64,000 nucleotides of DNA from Oricola nitratireducens (GCF_014904745.1 NZ_JACZCS010000024.1:35791-99790); one strand, 5' to 3'; shown: positions 44,546 to 54,767, counted from the stretch's first letter. Translations and numbers: made by a program. Notes: generated by a model not told the origin, from the letters alone.

Positions 44546-45913
44546 ATGCTGACCACCGAAAATCACAAGCAACTGACGATCAAGACACCAACGAACAGGG
44601 CGCTGCCGCTCGGGGAGGGCGGGGAGGACGTCTGGATCGACGTCATCCAGAAGATGGACGAGGTTTATTCCGAACTCGTCGATTCCCAGACCGAACTGGA
44701 GGAAAAGAACGCCCGGCTCGAGGAGGCGCATGCCTTTATCGGCTCGGTTGTCGCGGCGATGACCGACGTGCTGATCGTCTGCGACACGAACGGGCTGATC
44801 CAGCAGGTCAATCCGGCGCTGGAAACGGCCGTCGGACGGCGCGAGCGCGACCTTCTCGCCATGCCGCTGACCGATCTTTTCGATGACGCCAGCCGGAAGA
44901 CGGTAGCCGGGTTCCTGCCGGAACTGAAGAATGGCGGCGTCGTGGCGCAGCGCGACGTGTCGCTTTCCGCGCCCGACAGCCGCAACGCGCTGATCTCGGT
45001 CAACTGCACGCCGCGCTGCGACCATCGCGGCCGTCTCGTCGGCATGGTTCTGGTCGGCCGGCCGATCGGCGAATTGCAGCGCGCCTACCGCGAACTCGAT
45101 ACTGCGCACCAGAAACTGACGCAGACGCAGCAACGCATGCTGGTGTCGGAAAAGATGGCGGCGCTCGGCCGGCTCGTCGCCGGCGTCGCGCATGAGCTGA
45201 ACAATCCGATCAGCTTCGTCTTCGGCAACATGTACGCGCTGAAGCGCTATGGCGAGGCGATCACGAAATATCTCTCCGCCTGCAATGGCAAGAGCGGGCC
45301 CGCCGAGATGGAGACGTTGCGCAAGGACCTGAAGATCGACCAGGTGCTGCGCGACATCGGCCCGCTGGTCGACGGCACGCTGGAGGGCGCGGAGCGGGTG
45401 CGCGACATTGTTCAGGACCTGCGCCGCTTTTCCTCCAACCAGGAGGAAACGCTGGAAGCCTTCAACGTGACAAGGCTGGTGCGCACCGCCGCTGACTGGG
45501 TGATCAAGACGCAGCGCGTCAAACCGTCGGTGCGGCTCGACGTGCCGGACACGCTTGAAATCCGCGGCCGCAAGGGGCAGCTGCACCAGATCATCGTCAA
45601 TCTGGTGCAGAACGCCGCCGATGTGCTGGAGGGCGATCCCAACGGCGAGATCGTCATTTCCGGCGAGAAGACCGACGGCGAGGTGATCATCCGTGTCGCC
45701 GACAACGGGCCGGGCATCCCGCCCGAACGGATCGACAAGATCTTCGAGCCGTTTTTCACGACCAAGCCGATCGGGGCTGGAACCGGCCTCGGTCTCTATG
45801 TCTCCTACAACATGGCGGTGAAGCAGGGCGGCGACCTGACGGCGGCCAACCGGCCGGAAGGCGGCGCCGAATTCACGGTGAGGGTCCCCGCGGATGAACA
45901 TGCATCAGCCTGA
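44546..45913 (+). CDS. hoxJ: H2-signalling histidine kinase HoxJ/HupT
   Basis: A 455-residue soluble kinase: a coiled coil at about residues 33-62, a PAS domain (65-175), a HisKA segment with phospho-acceptor H216 ([12 protein letters not shown]) and a HATPase domain ([25 protein letters not shown]). No membrane helix is present. In the known system it is inhibited by the H2-bound sensor HoxBC and phosphorylates HoxA in the absence of H2. It overlaps hoxB by 20 bases. Confidence 0.94.
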   Translation: MLTTENHKQLTIKTPTNRALPLGEGGEDVWIDVIQKMDEVYSELVDSQTELEEKNARLEEAHAFIGSVVAAMTDVLIVCDTNGLIQQVNPALETAVGRRERDLLAMPLTDLFDDASRKTVAGFLPELKNGGVVAQRDVSLSAPDSRNALISVNCTPRCDHRGRLVGMVLVGRPIGELQRAYRELDTAHQKLTQTQQRMLVSEKMAALGRLVAGVAHELNNPISFVFGNMYALKRYGEAITKYLSACNGKSGPAEMETLRKDLKIDQVLRDIGPLVDGTLEGAERVRDIVQDLRRFSSNQEETLEAFNVTRLVRTAADWVIKTQRVKPSVRLDVPDTLEIRGRKGQLHQIIVNLVQNAADVLEGDPNGEIVISGEKTDGEVIIRVADNGPGIPPERIDKIFEPFFTTKPIGAGTGLGLYVSYNMAVKQGGDLTAANRPEGGAEFTVRVPADEHASA

Positions 45914-46922
45914 AAAACGGCGTCCGCTTCGGCTGTTCTGGATGCAGTCGGGCGGATGTGGCGGCTGTACCCTGTCGCTGATCGGCGCGGAAGGCCCAGA
46001 CCTGCTGGCGACCTTCGAGGCGGCGAATATCGAAGTGCTGTGGCATCCGTCGCTGAGCGAGGAAAGCGGCAGCGCCGTCATCGAGATCATGCGGCGGATC
46101 ATCGATGGCGAGGAGACGCTCGATATCCTGTGCCTCGAAGGCTCCGTCATGCGCGGGCCGAACGGGACGGGGAAGTTCCACATGATGGCGGGCACGGGCC
46201 GACCGGTGATGGACTGGATCGCCGATCTGGCGGCGAAGGCCGGCCATGTGGTGGCGGTCGGAAGCTGCGCCGCCTATGGCGGGGTCACGGCGGCGGGCGC
46301 GAACGAGGTCGAGGCCTGCGGCCTTTCCTATGATGGGCAGAAGGAAGGCGGGCTGCTCGGCGCGGAATTCCGATCCAGGTCGGGCTTGCCGGTGATCAAT
46401 GTCGCCGGTTGTCCGATCCATCCGGGCTGGCTGACGGAGACGCTGCACACGATCGCGGCGGGGCGCTTCGGCGCGAACGATATCGACGAGTGGGAACGGC
46501 CGCTCTCCTACACGATGCATCTCGTCCATCACGGCTGTGCGCGCAACGAATTCTACGAGTTCAAGGCGAGCGCCGAGAAGCTGTGCGACCTGGGCTGCAT
46601 GATGGAAAATCTCGGATGCAAGGGCACGCAGGCGCGCGCCGACTGCAACATGCGGGCCTGGAACGGCGCGGGCTCCTGCCTCGATGGCGGCTATCCCTGC
46701 ATCAACTGCACGGCGCCGGGCTTCGAGGAGCCGGGCCATGCCTTCACGCTGACGCCGAAAATCTCCGGCATCCCCGTCGGCCTGCCGACGGACATGCCGA
46801 AGGCGTGGTTCGTGGCGCTGGCTTCTCTCTCGAAGGCGGCGACGCCGGCGCGACTGAAGGAAAACGCCGTCGCCGACCACCTGACGCGTCCGCCCGTCGA
46901 CCGGCAGAAGAAGACGCGATGA
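45894..46922 (+). CDS. hoxB: Sensory (regulatory) [NiFe]-hydrogenase small subunit, group 2b
   Basis: A 342-residue small subunit that starts directly with the cluster domain (SGGCGGCTLSLI) and lacks a Tat signal, as expected of a cytoplasmic H2 sensor. Further cluster motifs are GSCAAYGGV, GCPIHPGW, CLDGGYPCINC. A second ATG six bases on is an alternative. It partners HoxC; both names HoxB and HupU are in use. Confidence 0.94.
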   Translation: MNMHQPEKRRPLRLFWMQSGGCGGCTLSLIGAEGPDLLATFEAANIEVLWHPSLSEESGSAVIEIMRRIIDGEETLDILCLEGSVMRGPNGTGKFHMMAGTGRPVMDWIADLAAKAGHVVAVGSCAAYGGVTAAGANEVEACGLSYDGQKEGGLLGAEFRSRSGLPVINVAGCPIHPGWLTETLHTIAAGRFGANDIDEWERPLSYTMHLVHHGCARNEFYEFKASAEKLCDLGCMMENLGCKGTQARADCNMRAWNGAGSCLDGGYPCINCTAPGFEEPGHAFTLTPKISGIPVGLPTDMPKAWFVALASLSKAATPARLKENAVADHLTRPPVDRQKKTR

Positions 46923-48367
46923 CGAAGCTCGTCGTCGGCCCTTTCAACCGCGTAGAAGGCGATCTCGAGGTGAAGCTCGACATCGCCGATGGCCGCGTGA
47001 AGCAGGCGCATGTGAATTCGCCGCTCTATCGCGGCTTCGAGCGCATTCTCGCAGGCAAGCCGCCGGCCGACGCGCTGGTCTATGCGCCCCGCATCTGCGG
47101 CATCTGCTCGGTGTCGCAATCGGTCGCCGCGGCACAAGCGTTGGCCGAGGTGCAAGGCTTGGTCATGCCGCCGAATGGCGAATTGGCGGTCAATCTCGTG
47201 CATGCGACCGAGAACGTTGCCGATCATCTGACGCATTTCTACCTGTTCTTCATGCCGGACTTCGCGCGCGAAGTGTATGCGGGCGAAGCGTGGCACGCGG
47301 CGGCGCGGGAGCGCTTCGCTGCGATCAAGGGGATAGCGGCGCAGGACGTGCTGCCGGCGCGGGCGCAGTTCATGCACCTGATGGGACTGCTCGCCGGCAA
47401 GTGGCCGCACACGCTGTCGATCCAGCCGGGCGGCTCGACGCGGGCGGTGACATCGGGCGAGATCGCGCGGCTGGCGGCGATCCTGTCGTCTTTCCGGCGG
47501 TTCCTCGAGCGGACGCTTTTCGGCGACAGGCTGGAGCGGATCGCGGCGCTTTCGAGTGCTTCGGAACTGGAATCGTGGGCGGCGGAAAAAGCGCCTGAAA
47601 GCAGTGATTTCCGCCATTTCCTTTCGCTTTCGATTCCGCTTGGCCTGAACCGGCTCGGTCCGTCGGCCGGGCGCTTCATGAGCTTCGGCGCTTATGGGTC
47701 CGGCGGGACGCCCTTGTTCGCGCGCGGTGTGTTCGAGAACGGCGTGCGCGCTCTTGATGCGCTCGCGATCGCGGAGGATGTCAGCCACGCCTGGTACAAG
47801 GCGCATGCCGGCGCGATGCCGCCGCTAACCGGCGAGACATTGCCCGATGCGGATCGGACGGACGCCTATAGCTGGTGCAAGGCGCCGCGCCTCGATGGCG
47901 GTATCGCGGAGACCGGCGCGCTGGCGCGCCAGCTCGTCGACGGGCATCCGCTGATCCGGGATCTGGTCGCGAGGGATGGCGGCAATGTGCATGCGCGTGT
48001 CGTGGCGCGGCTGGTCGAAATCGCGCTGGTGGTGATCGCGATGGAAGGCTGGGTCAACGCGCTGCAACCGGGCGAGCGGTTCATCGCGCACGCGAAGATG
48101 CCGGAGAGCGGCGAGGGGACCGGGCTGACCGAGGCGGCGCGCGGCTCGCTCGGCCACTGGCTGAAAATCGAGAAGGGGCGGATCGCCAATTACCAGATCA
48201 TCGCGCCGACAACCTGGAATTTTTCGCCGCGCGACGCGGAAGGCACGCCGGGGCCGCTCGAACAGGCGCTTGTAGGCGCGCCGGTGCGGCCGGGCGAAAC
48301 GGAGCCCGTCGCCGTGCAGCACATCGTGCGTTCCTTCGATCCCTGCCTCGTCTGCACGGTGCATTGA
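46919..48367 (+). CDS. hoxC: Sensory (regulatory) [NiFe]-hydrogenase large subunit, group 2b
   Basis: A 482-residue large subunit with first ligand motif RICGIC (C60, C63) and second DPCLVC (C476, C479) ending at TVH, the last residue. It has no C-terminal tail, so it needs no protease; this is typical for the H2 sensor. Overlaps hoxB by four bases and hypF by one. Known as HupV in other rhizobia. Confidence 0.95.
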   Translation: MTKLVVGPFNRVEGDLEVKLDIADGRVKQAHVNSPLYRGFERILAGKPPADALVYAPRICGICSVSQSVAAAQALAEVQGLVMPPNGELAVNLVHATENVADHLTHFYLFFMPDFAREVYAGEAWHAAARERFAAIKGIAAQDVLPARAQFMHLMGLLAGKWPHTLSIQPGGSTRAVTSGEIARLAAILSSFRRFLERTLFGDRLERIAALSSASELESWAAEKAPESSDFRHFLSLSIPLGLNRLGPSAGRFMSFGAYGSGGTPLFARGVFENGVRALDALAIAEDVSHAWYKAHAGAMPPLTGETLPDADRTDAYSWCKAPRLDGGIAETGALARQLVDGHPLIRDLVARDGGNVHARVVARLVEIALVVIAMEGWVNALQPGERFIAHAKMPESGEGTGLTEAARGSLGHWLKIEKGRIANYQIIAPTTWNFSPRDAEGTPGPLEQALVGAPVRPGETEPVAVQHIVRSFDPCLVCTVH

Positions 48368-50691
48368 TGACCGCCGCCGATGTCATGTCCGGGCGCAGGA
48401 TCCGGGTTCGCGGGCTGGTGCAGGGCGTCGGTTTCCGGCCGCATGTCTGGCGGCTGGCGCGCGAAACGGGATTGACCGGCCATGTTCTCAATGACGGTTC
48501 CGGCGTCGAGATCGAAGCCTGGGGCGGGGACAATACGCTGGACACGTTTCTCGAACGGCTGGAAACGGAGGCGCCGCCGCTGGCGCGCATCGATTCCGTC
48601 CGCTGGGAAGCGATAGACGGCGCGCTGGCTGCTGCCGAATTCATGATCGCCGAAAGTGCCGGCGGCGCGATCTCGACCGGTGTCGTGCCGGACGCTGCGA
48701 CCTGCCCGGAATGCCTTGCCGAGGTGATGGACCCGTTCGATCGCAGGCACGGCTATGCCTTTACCAACTGCACCCATTGCGGACCGCGCCTCTCCATCGT
48801 GCGCTCGATACCCTACGACCGGGCGCGCACCTCGATGAGCGCATTTCCCATGTGCGAGGACTGCGCGCGCGAATATGAGGATCCGGCCAACCGGCGCTTC
48901 CATGCGCAGCCGAATGCCTGCCCGGTTTGCGGGCCGCAGCTGTGGCTGGAGGACGGGGAAGGGCGTGTTGACTGTGAAGACCCGATCGCGGAGGTCGCGC
49001 GGCTGTTGAAGGACGAGGCGATTGTCGCGATCAAGGGGATCGGCGGGTTTCATCTCGCCTGCGACGCGACGAGCGAGACGGCGGTCGCGGAACTTCGGCG
49101 GCGCAAGCGCCGGGCCGCCAAGCCGCTTGCTGTGATGGCGAAAAACGCGAGTCAAATCCGCCGCTTCTGCGCCGTCTCTGCGGCGGAGGAAGAACTGCTT
49201 GAAGCGCGGTCCGCGCCGATCGTCCTACTGCGCAATGCGGACGAGAGCCTCGCCCCGGGCATTGCGCCCGGCCATGCGCAAACCGGCTTCATGCTGCCCT
49301 ATACGCCGATGCACCACCTGCTGATGGACGCGCTCGATGGACCGATCGTGCTGACCTCGGGCAATCTCTCCGACGAGCCGCAGGCGACCGGCAATGACGA
49401 CGCGCGGGACCGTCTCGCGGGGATCGCCGACTGCTGGCTGATGCATGACCGCGACATCGTCAACCGGCTCGACGATTCCGTCATGCGTGTCGATGCGCCG
49501 GGACCGCAGATCCTGCGCCGGGCGCGTGGACTGGCACCGGAGCCGCTGCCGCTTGCGGAAGGTTTCGCGGATGCGCCGACAGTGCTCGCCATGGGCGGCG
49601 AACTGAAATCGACCTTCTGCCTCGCGAAGGACGGGCAGGCGATCCCGTCGCAGCACTTGGGCGATCTCGAGGAGGCGGTGACACATGCCGACTATCGCAA
49701 GGCCATAGCGCTCTATCGCGACATCTTCCGGTTCGACCCGGAGGTGATCGCCGTCGATCTGCATCCCGATTACCTGTCGACGCAATGGGGTGAAGACCTT
49801 GCCGCGCAGACCGGCGCGAAGCTGGTGCGAGTCCAGCACCATCACGCGCATCTGGCGAGCTGTCTTGCCGAGCACGGCGTCGAACCCGGTGACGATCTCT
49901 CGGTCGGCATCGTCATGGACGGGCTCGGCCTCGGCACCGACGGAACGATCTGGGGCGGGGAATTCCTTGTCGGCGGTTATGGCGGCTTCGAACGGGCAGC
50001 GCATTTTTCGCCGGTCGCGCTGCCGGGCGGGGCGCAGGCGATGCGTGAGCCGTGGCGCAACACGGTGGCGCATCTGAAGGCCGCGTTCGGCGATGGCTGG
50101 CGCGACCGCATATTGGGAACCGCGCTTGGCGCGATGCTGGAAGCAAAACAGTCGGGCATGATCGAACGGATGATCGAAAAAGGACTGAACGCGCCGCTGT
50201 CGTCCTCGGCGGGACGGCTGTTCGACGCGGTCGCGGCAGCGCTCGGCATTGCCGCCGACCGGCAGCATTACGAAGGGCAGGCGGCGATGGAGATGGAGGC
50301 GCTGGCCGCGCCGCATCGCGAAGGGGCGGGCGCCTATCCGGTTGCGGTGTCGGATGAGCGGGGCACGAGAATCCTTTCGTGGGCCCCTCTGTGGGGCGCT
50401 TTGACGGACGACCTGAGGAAGGGTGTCGAACCGCCGGTCATTGCGGCGCGGTTTCACCTCGGCCTCGCTGCGGCGCTCGCCGGGACCGCCGCGGCGGTCG
50501 CGGAGCGGGCGGGCACGCGGCGGATCGCGCTGTCGGGCGGCGTGATGCAGAACCGCATCCTGCTCGAAACGCTGCATAGTTGCCTTATGCGTGACGGGTT
50601 CACGGTGCTGGTGCAGTCGCGCGTCCCGGCCAATGACGGGGGACTTTCGCTTGGCCAGGCGGCAATTGCCTCTTTCCCGGGCAGGCAATAG
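48367..50691 (+). CDS. hypF: Carbamoyltransferase HypF
   Basis: A 774-residue HypF with all domains: acylphosphatase (RGLVQGVGFRPHVWRLA), two zinc fingers (CPECL...CTHCG and CEDC...CPVCG), a YrdC-like domain (KGIGGFHLACDA; KPLAVMAKN; LTSGNLSDEP) and a Kae1-like domain (HHHAHLASC; SGGVMQNRILLE). It makes the carbamoyl for HypE. Its place at the end of the block, after hoxC rather than between hypB and hypC, is unusual for rhizobia. It is the last gene of the run of overlaps. Confidence 0.96.
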   Translation: MTAADVMSGRRIRVRGLVQGVGFRPHVWRLARETGLTGHVLNDGSGVEIEAWGGDNTLDTFLERLETEAPPLARIDSVRWEAIDGALAAAEFMIAESAGGAISTGVVPDAATCPECLAEVMDPFDRRHGYAFTNCTHCGPRLSIVRSIPYDRARTSMSAFPMCEDCAREYEDPANRRFHAQPNACPVCGPQLWLEDGEGRVDCEDPIAEVARLLKDEAIVAIKGIGGFHLACDATSETAVAELRRRKRRAAKPLAVMAKNASQIRRFCAVSAAEEELLEARSAPIVLLRNADESLAPGIAPGHAQTGFMLPYTPMHHLLMDALDGPIVLTSGNLSDEPQATGNDDARDRLAGIADCWLMHDRDIVNRLDDSVMRVDAPGPQILRRARGLAPEPLPLAEGFADAPTVLAMGGELKSTFCLAKDGQAIPSQHLGDLEEAVTHADYRKAIALYRDIFRFDPEVIAVDLHPDYLSTQWGEDLAAQTGAKLVRVQHHHAHLASCLAEHGVEPGDDLSVGIVMDGLGLGTDGTIWGGEFLVGGYGGFERAAHFSPVALPGGAQAMREPWRNTVAHLKAAFGDGWRDRILGTALGAMLEAKQSGMIERMIEKGLNAPLSSSAGRLFDAVAAALGIAADRQHYEGQAAMEMEALAAPHREGAGAYPVAVSDERGTRILSWAPLWGALTDDLRKGVEPPVIAARFHLGLAAALAGTAAAVAERAGTRRIALSGGVMQNRILLETLHSCLMRDGFTVLVQSRVPANDGGLSLGQAAIASFPGRQ

Positions 50692-50739
50692 CGTTTTCCG
50701 CTTGGCGAGCTCGCGCCGGTCCACTAAGCACATCCGGCC

Positions 50740-51636
50740 ATGCAATCGACTCCGCCAACCTCGCTCGTGAAAGCCGCCCTGTGGATGAGCGGGTCTGTCG
50801 TTTCGATGGCGGCCATGGCGATTGCCGGCCGCTCGGTGCAGGCGGAACTCAACACGTTCGAGCTGATGGCCTATCGCTCGGTGATCGGCTTCGTGATTGT
50901 CAGTGCGGTGATCTTCTTTTCGCGCGACGGTTTCGGGCAGGTGAAGACGCGGAAAGCCGGACTGCATGCGGCGCGCAATATCTTCCATTTCACTGGCCAG
51001 AACCTTTGGTTTTTCGCCATAACGGTCATCCCGCTCGCGCAAGTGGTCGCGCTGGAATTCACCAATCCGATCTGGGTTGCGCTTCTGGCGCCGCTGATGC
51101 TTGGCGAGAGCATGACGCGGACGCGGCTGATCGGCGCGATCATCGGGTTTATTGGCGTGCTGGTTGTCGCGCGGCCGGGAATCGCACCCCTTGATGTCGG
51201 CCATTTCGCCGCGCTTGGCGCGGCGATCGGTTTCGCGATGAACACGATCTTCACCAAGAAACTGATGCGTACCGATACGACACTATGCGTGTTGTTCTGG
51301 ATGACGCTGAGCCAGGGTCTTATGGGTTTCGCGCTGGCCGCGCCTGGCGGCGTCACGATGTTCTCGCTGCATCTGACGCCCTGGGTGGTCATGGTCGGTA
51401 TTTCCGGCCTGTCGATGCATTACTGCCTGACCTCGGCGCTGCGCCATGCGCCGGCCTCGATCGTCGCGCCGATGGAATTCGTCCGGCTGCCGGTTATCGC
51501 GGTTCTCGGCATGCTGATCTATGGCGAGCCGCTGGAGATATTCGTCTTTGTCGGCGGTGCGATCATTCTCGCCGGCAATCTCGTCAACATTACCGGCGAA
51601 CGCCGGGCGCGCCGGCTGGCTTCAGCCACCGTCTGA
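50740..51636 (+). CDS. DMT-superfamily (EamA) transporter
   Basis: A 298-residue membrane protein with ten helices in two EamA repeats, the second helix pair around TRLIGAIIGFIGVLVVARPG and the last near VGGAIILAGNLVNI. The family exports small metabolites; substrate unknown. It has no overlap with hypF (48-base gap) and converges on the universal-stress gene with a 15-base overlap. It may ride on the hyp transcript, since I see no terminator after hypF. Confidence 0.88.
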   Translation: MQSTPPTSLVKAALWMSGSVVSMAAMAIAGRSVQAELNTFELMAYRSVIGFVIVSAVIFFSRDGFGQVKTRKAGLHAARNIFHFTGQNLWFFAITVIPLAQVVALEFTNPIWVALLAPLMLGESMTRTRLIGAIIGFIGVLVVARPGIAPLDVGHFAALGAAIGFAMNTIFTKKLMRTDTTLCVLFWMTLSQGLMGFALAAPGGVTMFSLHLTPWVVMVGISGLSMHYCLTSALRHAPASIVAPMEFVRLPVIAVLGMLIYGEPLEIFVFVGGAIILAGNLVNITGERRARRLASATV

Positions 51637-52320
51637 GGCCGGCGCGCCGACCAGAATGACCGGGCAGCGTGCGGCGTCGAGAAGGTCGTTGATCTCGCCG
51701 GGCGTCCGGAACGGGCCGGAGGCGGTGTCGATGACGATCGCCGACGCGCTGGTGCGGCCGACAAGGGCAAGCGTCTCGGCGAGCGAGCCGGCGGTCATCG
51801 GGGCAGCGATCGCAATATCGACGATCGGTGCGCCGAGATCGGCGGCAAGTCCCGCAGCAATATCCGGGCGGCCGGTGGCGCCGAGACGGATCACCGGGCC
51901 GCGCATTCTGAGCAAAGGACGGTGGCCGAGCAGCAGGATGTCGTGTGCCTGCAGCAATTCGCCGATGCTGGCAAGCAGGCGACCGCGCAGCGTGCGGAAC
52001 GACCAGTGGCGCGCGTGTTCGAGCGCGATGCGGGCGATCTCTCGCTCGAAGGCGAGCGCATCCCTTTTCAGTGCGGCCCGCAATTCCTCCGGTGACGGAG
52101 CGGCCACTTGCTCACCGCCTGGTGTGACGAGGCGGGCCGCCGGGTTGTGAAACAGGCCGGCCTGTTCTTCTTCCTCAACGAATACGCCCTCGACATCGGC
52201 TTCGATACGCGATGACAGCAGCGCGGCCAGGCGGACGCCGGAGGACGCATCGGCAAAGCAGGACGCGGCAACGACGATCCTGGTTTTCGGATGCGTACCG
52301 GACGTGCGGGCGGGGATCAT
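51622..52320 (-). CDS. Universal-stress-like protein
   Basis: A 232-residue protein. The N-terminal half resembles a UspA-type Rossmann fold (TRIVVAASCFADASSGVRLAALLSSRIEADVEGVFVEEEE), and the C-terminal half repeats a related pattern (ADLGAPIVDIAIAAPM). The ATP-binding GxxGxxxG of UspA is not clear. Its start overlaps the stop of the Lon-like gene by four bases, so the two are probably one operon with a joint stress role, which is inferred. Confidence 0.6.
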   Translation of the reverse strand: MIPARTSGTHPKTRIVVAASCFADASSGVRLAALLSSRIEADVEGVFVEEEEQAGLFHNPAARLVTPGGEQVAAPSPEELRAALKRDALAFEREIARIALEHARHWSFRTLRGRLLASIGELLQAHDILLLGHRPLLRMRGPVIRLGATGRPDIAAGLAADLGAPIVDIAIAAPMTAGSLAETLALVGRTSASAIVIDTASGPFRTPGEINDLLDAARCPVILVGAPASDGG

Positions 52321-54767
52321 TTCTTCTTGTCCTTGCCGGCCATCTCGGGCGGGATGGCGAATTTCCGGCGCAGCGCCGCGAATTCGTGCAGCCGCGCCTC
52401 GACGCGGGCATTGACGGTGCCGTCCGGAAAGGCTCCGTCGGCGCCGCGCGCACCGGCGGATTTGCCAGTGAGGATTTCCAGTCCCTGATCGATGGTCTCG
52501 ACCGGAATGACACGGAACTTGCCGGCCTTCACGGCCTCGACCACTTCGGAGCGCAGCATCAGGTTCTTGACGTTCGATTGCGGGATGAGGACGCCCTGGC
52601 TGCCGGTCAGACCGCGCCCGGCGCAGAGCTCGAAAAAGCCCTCGATCTTCTCGTTTACGCCGCCGATCGCCTGCACGCGCCCGGCCTGGTTGACCGAACC
52701 GGTCACGGCGAGATCCTGGCGCAACGGCACGTCCGAGAGGGCCGACAGCAGCGCATAGAGTTCAGCGGAAGAGGCGCTGTCGCCATCGACACCGCCATAG
52801 CTCTGTTCGAAAACGAGGCTCGCCTTGAGCGACATCGGCACGTCGAGCGCATAGTGCGAGGAGAGGTAGCCGGACAGGATCAGGACGCCCTTGGAATGGA
52901 GCGGTCCGCCAAGTTCCACCTCGCGTTCGATGTCGACGACCTCGCCGGAACCGACACGCACTCGCGCTGTGATGCGCGAGGGATGGCCGAAGCGGTAATT
53001 ACCGAGATCGATCACCGACAGGCCGTTGATCTGGCCTGTGGCGGCGCCGTCGGTATCGATCAGGATGGTGCCGCGCTCGACCATCGACTGCAGGCGTTCG
53101 CGCAGGCGCGATGCGCGGCGTTCGGCTTCGGCGACAGCGCGTTCGATATCGGCCGCCGCGACGGTTTCGCGACCGGCCTCTCCGGCGCGAAAATCGGCCT
53201 CGCGCAGGATGTCGTCAAGCGCGCCGATCTTCAGCGAAATACGTTCGGCGTCGTCGGCGTGCCGGATCGCCTCGTCGAGGAGGCGGGCGACGGCGGGAGC
53301 ATCGAGCGGTTTGAGCTTTTCGCGCCGGACCGATGCCGCGATCAGTTGCGCGAACAGTGCCATCGCCTCCGGCGTGCGCTCGACTTCCTCGGAGAAATCG
53401 GCTTGCACCTTGAACAACTCGCCGAAATCGGGGTCGAACATCACAAGCAGCGCGTGGATCAGCCGGTCGCCGATCAGAACGACACGGATATCGAGATCGA
53501 TCGGATCTGGTTCGAGCGATGTCGTCGAGACGAGGCTGAGGCGCTCGGCAATGGAAATGATGGAGATCGCGCGCTGTTCGAGGCAGCGCTTCAGCGCGTC
53601 CCATGCGTAGGGTTCGCTGAGGAGCCGGCGGGCATCCAGCACGAGATAGCCGCCATTGGCGCGATGCAATGCGCCCGGCTTGATCAGGGTGAAATTGGTG
53701 ACGAGCGCGCCCATCTGCGATTCGTGCTCGATGCGGCCGGTCAGGTTTCCGAGTGTCGGCAGCGCCTCCATTTCCAGCGGCGCGCCGGCCTCGGGGCCGC
53801 CATCGTGCGAGACCATGACATTGACCGCGTAGCGCGCGAAGGGCGGCAGCTTGTGGACCTTGGCGACAACTTCGGGAAACGGGCCGGCTTCGGCGTTCTG
53901 GCGTGCGGCGAGGAAGAGTTCGGCATTGGCGATCATGTCCTCGCGGACATCGGCGACGAAACCCGCGATGGCGTCGATACCGGGGAAGGCATCGAGGACT
54001 TCCTGGATCTGCACCGATACGGCGCGCTCGGCCATTTCGGCGTGCAACTGTTCGACGCGGCGGCGGTGCTCGCGCTCGAGCGCCGGGATGGAGCGCAGCA
54101 CGTCGGCAAGCTCCTCCTGCAATTTGGCGATCTTGGCGTCGATCTCTTCGCGTTCCTCCTTGCCAAGTCTGTCGTAAACCTCCGGCTTGATGACCTCGCC
54201 GTTGCGCAAGGCCGCCAGTCCGAAGCCCATCGGCGTTCGCATGATGGCGACATTCTGCGCCTTGGCGCGCTCGGCGAATTCGGAAAACGCGGTCTCGTGC
54301 TTGCCGCCGAACTCCTGCTCGATGGTGCGGCGCTGTGCCTGGTAGTCCTCGGATTCGAACATCGCCGGGATGTCGGTGGCGAGATCGTCGACGAGCGTCT
54401 CCATTGCCAGTTTGAGGCGCTGGGCAGTGCCGGAAGGAAGGCGAAGCGCGCGCGGACGGTGCGGCGTCTCGAAATTGTTCACATAGACCCAATCGGGCGG
54501 AACCGGACGCAGTGCCGCCTGTTCGGCGAGCAGGTTTTCGACCGCCGCGCGCCGGCCGGTGCCGGGCGGGCCGAGGACGAAGAGATTGAAATCGCGATGC
54601 GCGATGCGGGCCGACAGGCGGATTGCGTCGATGGCCCGCTCCTGGCCGATCAATTGGCCGCCGTCGGGCAGATCGCGCGTGGTCTGGAAGGCGAAGGCGG
54701 CCGGATCGCAGGTCCGTCGCAGATCCTCCGCCTTGAGGCCGACTGTTGCCGGCGGATTGTCAGCCAT
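52317..54767 (-). CDS. Lon-related protease with degenerate ATPase site
   Basis: An 816-residue protein of the AAA_32/Lon-C group. Walker A reads GPPGTGRR (66-73), with Arg in place of Lys and of Ser/Thr; Walker B reads GGYLVLDAR with Ala in place of Glu. The C-terminal Lon protease domain is intact: catalytic S664 in DGDSASS and K707 in GGVNEKIEG. It probably cleaves unfolded proteins with weak or no ATP dependence, like LonC-type enzymes. Lies between the universal-stress-like and DUF3775 genes. Confidence 0.85.
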   Translation of the reverse strand: MADNPPATVGLKAEDLRRTCDPAAFAFQTTRDLPDGGQLIGQERAIDAIRLSARIAHRDFNLFVLGPPGTGRRAAVENLLAEQAALRPVPPDWVYVNNFETPHRPRALRLPSGTAQRLKLAMETLVDDLATDIPAMFESEDYQAQRRTIEQEFGGKHETAFSEFAERAKAQNVAIMRTPMGFGLAALRNGEVIKPEVYDRLGKEEREEIDAKIAKLQEELADVLRSIPALEREHRRRVEQLHAEMAERAVSVQIQEVLDAFPGIDAIAGFVADVREDMIANAELFLAARQNAEAGPFPEVVAKVHKLPPFARYAVNVMVSHDGGPEAGAPLEMEALPTLGNLTGRIEHESQMGALVTNFTLIKPGALHRANGGYLVLDARRLLSEPYAWDALKRCLEQRAISIISIAERLSLVSTTSLEPDPIDLDIRVVLIGDRLIHALLVMFDPDFGELFKVQADFSEEVERTPEAMALFAQLIAASVRREKLKPLDAPAVARLLDEAIRHADDAERISLKIGALDDILREADFRAGEAGRETVAAADIERAVAEAERRASRLRERLQSMVERGTILIDTDGAATGQINGLSVIDLGNYRFGHPSRITARVRVGSGEVVDIEREVELGGPLHSKGVLILSGYLSSHYALDVPMSLKASLVFEQSYGGVDGDSASSAELYALLSALSDVPLRQDLAVTGSVNQAGRVQAIGGVNEKIEGFFELCAGRGLTGSQGVLIPQSNVKNLMLRSEVVEAVKAGKFRVIPVETIDQGLEILTGKSAGARGADGAFPDGTVNARVEARLHEFAALRRKFAIPPEMAGKDKKK

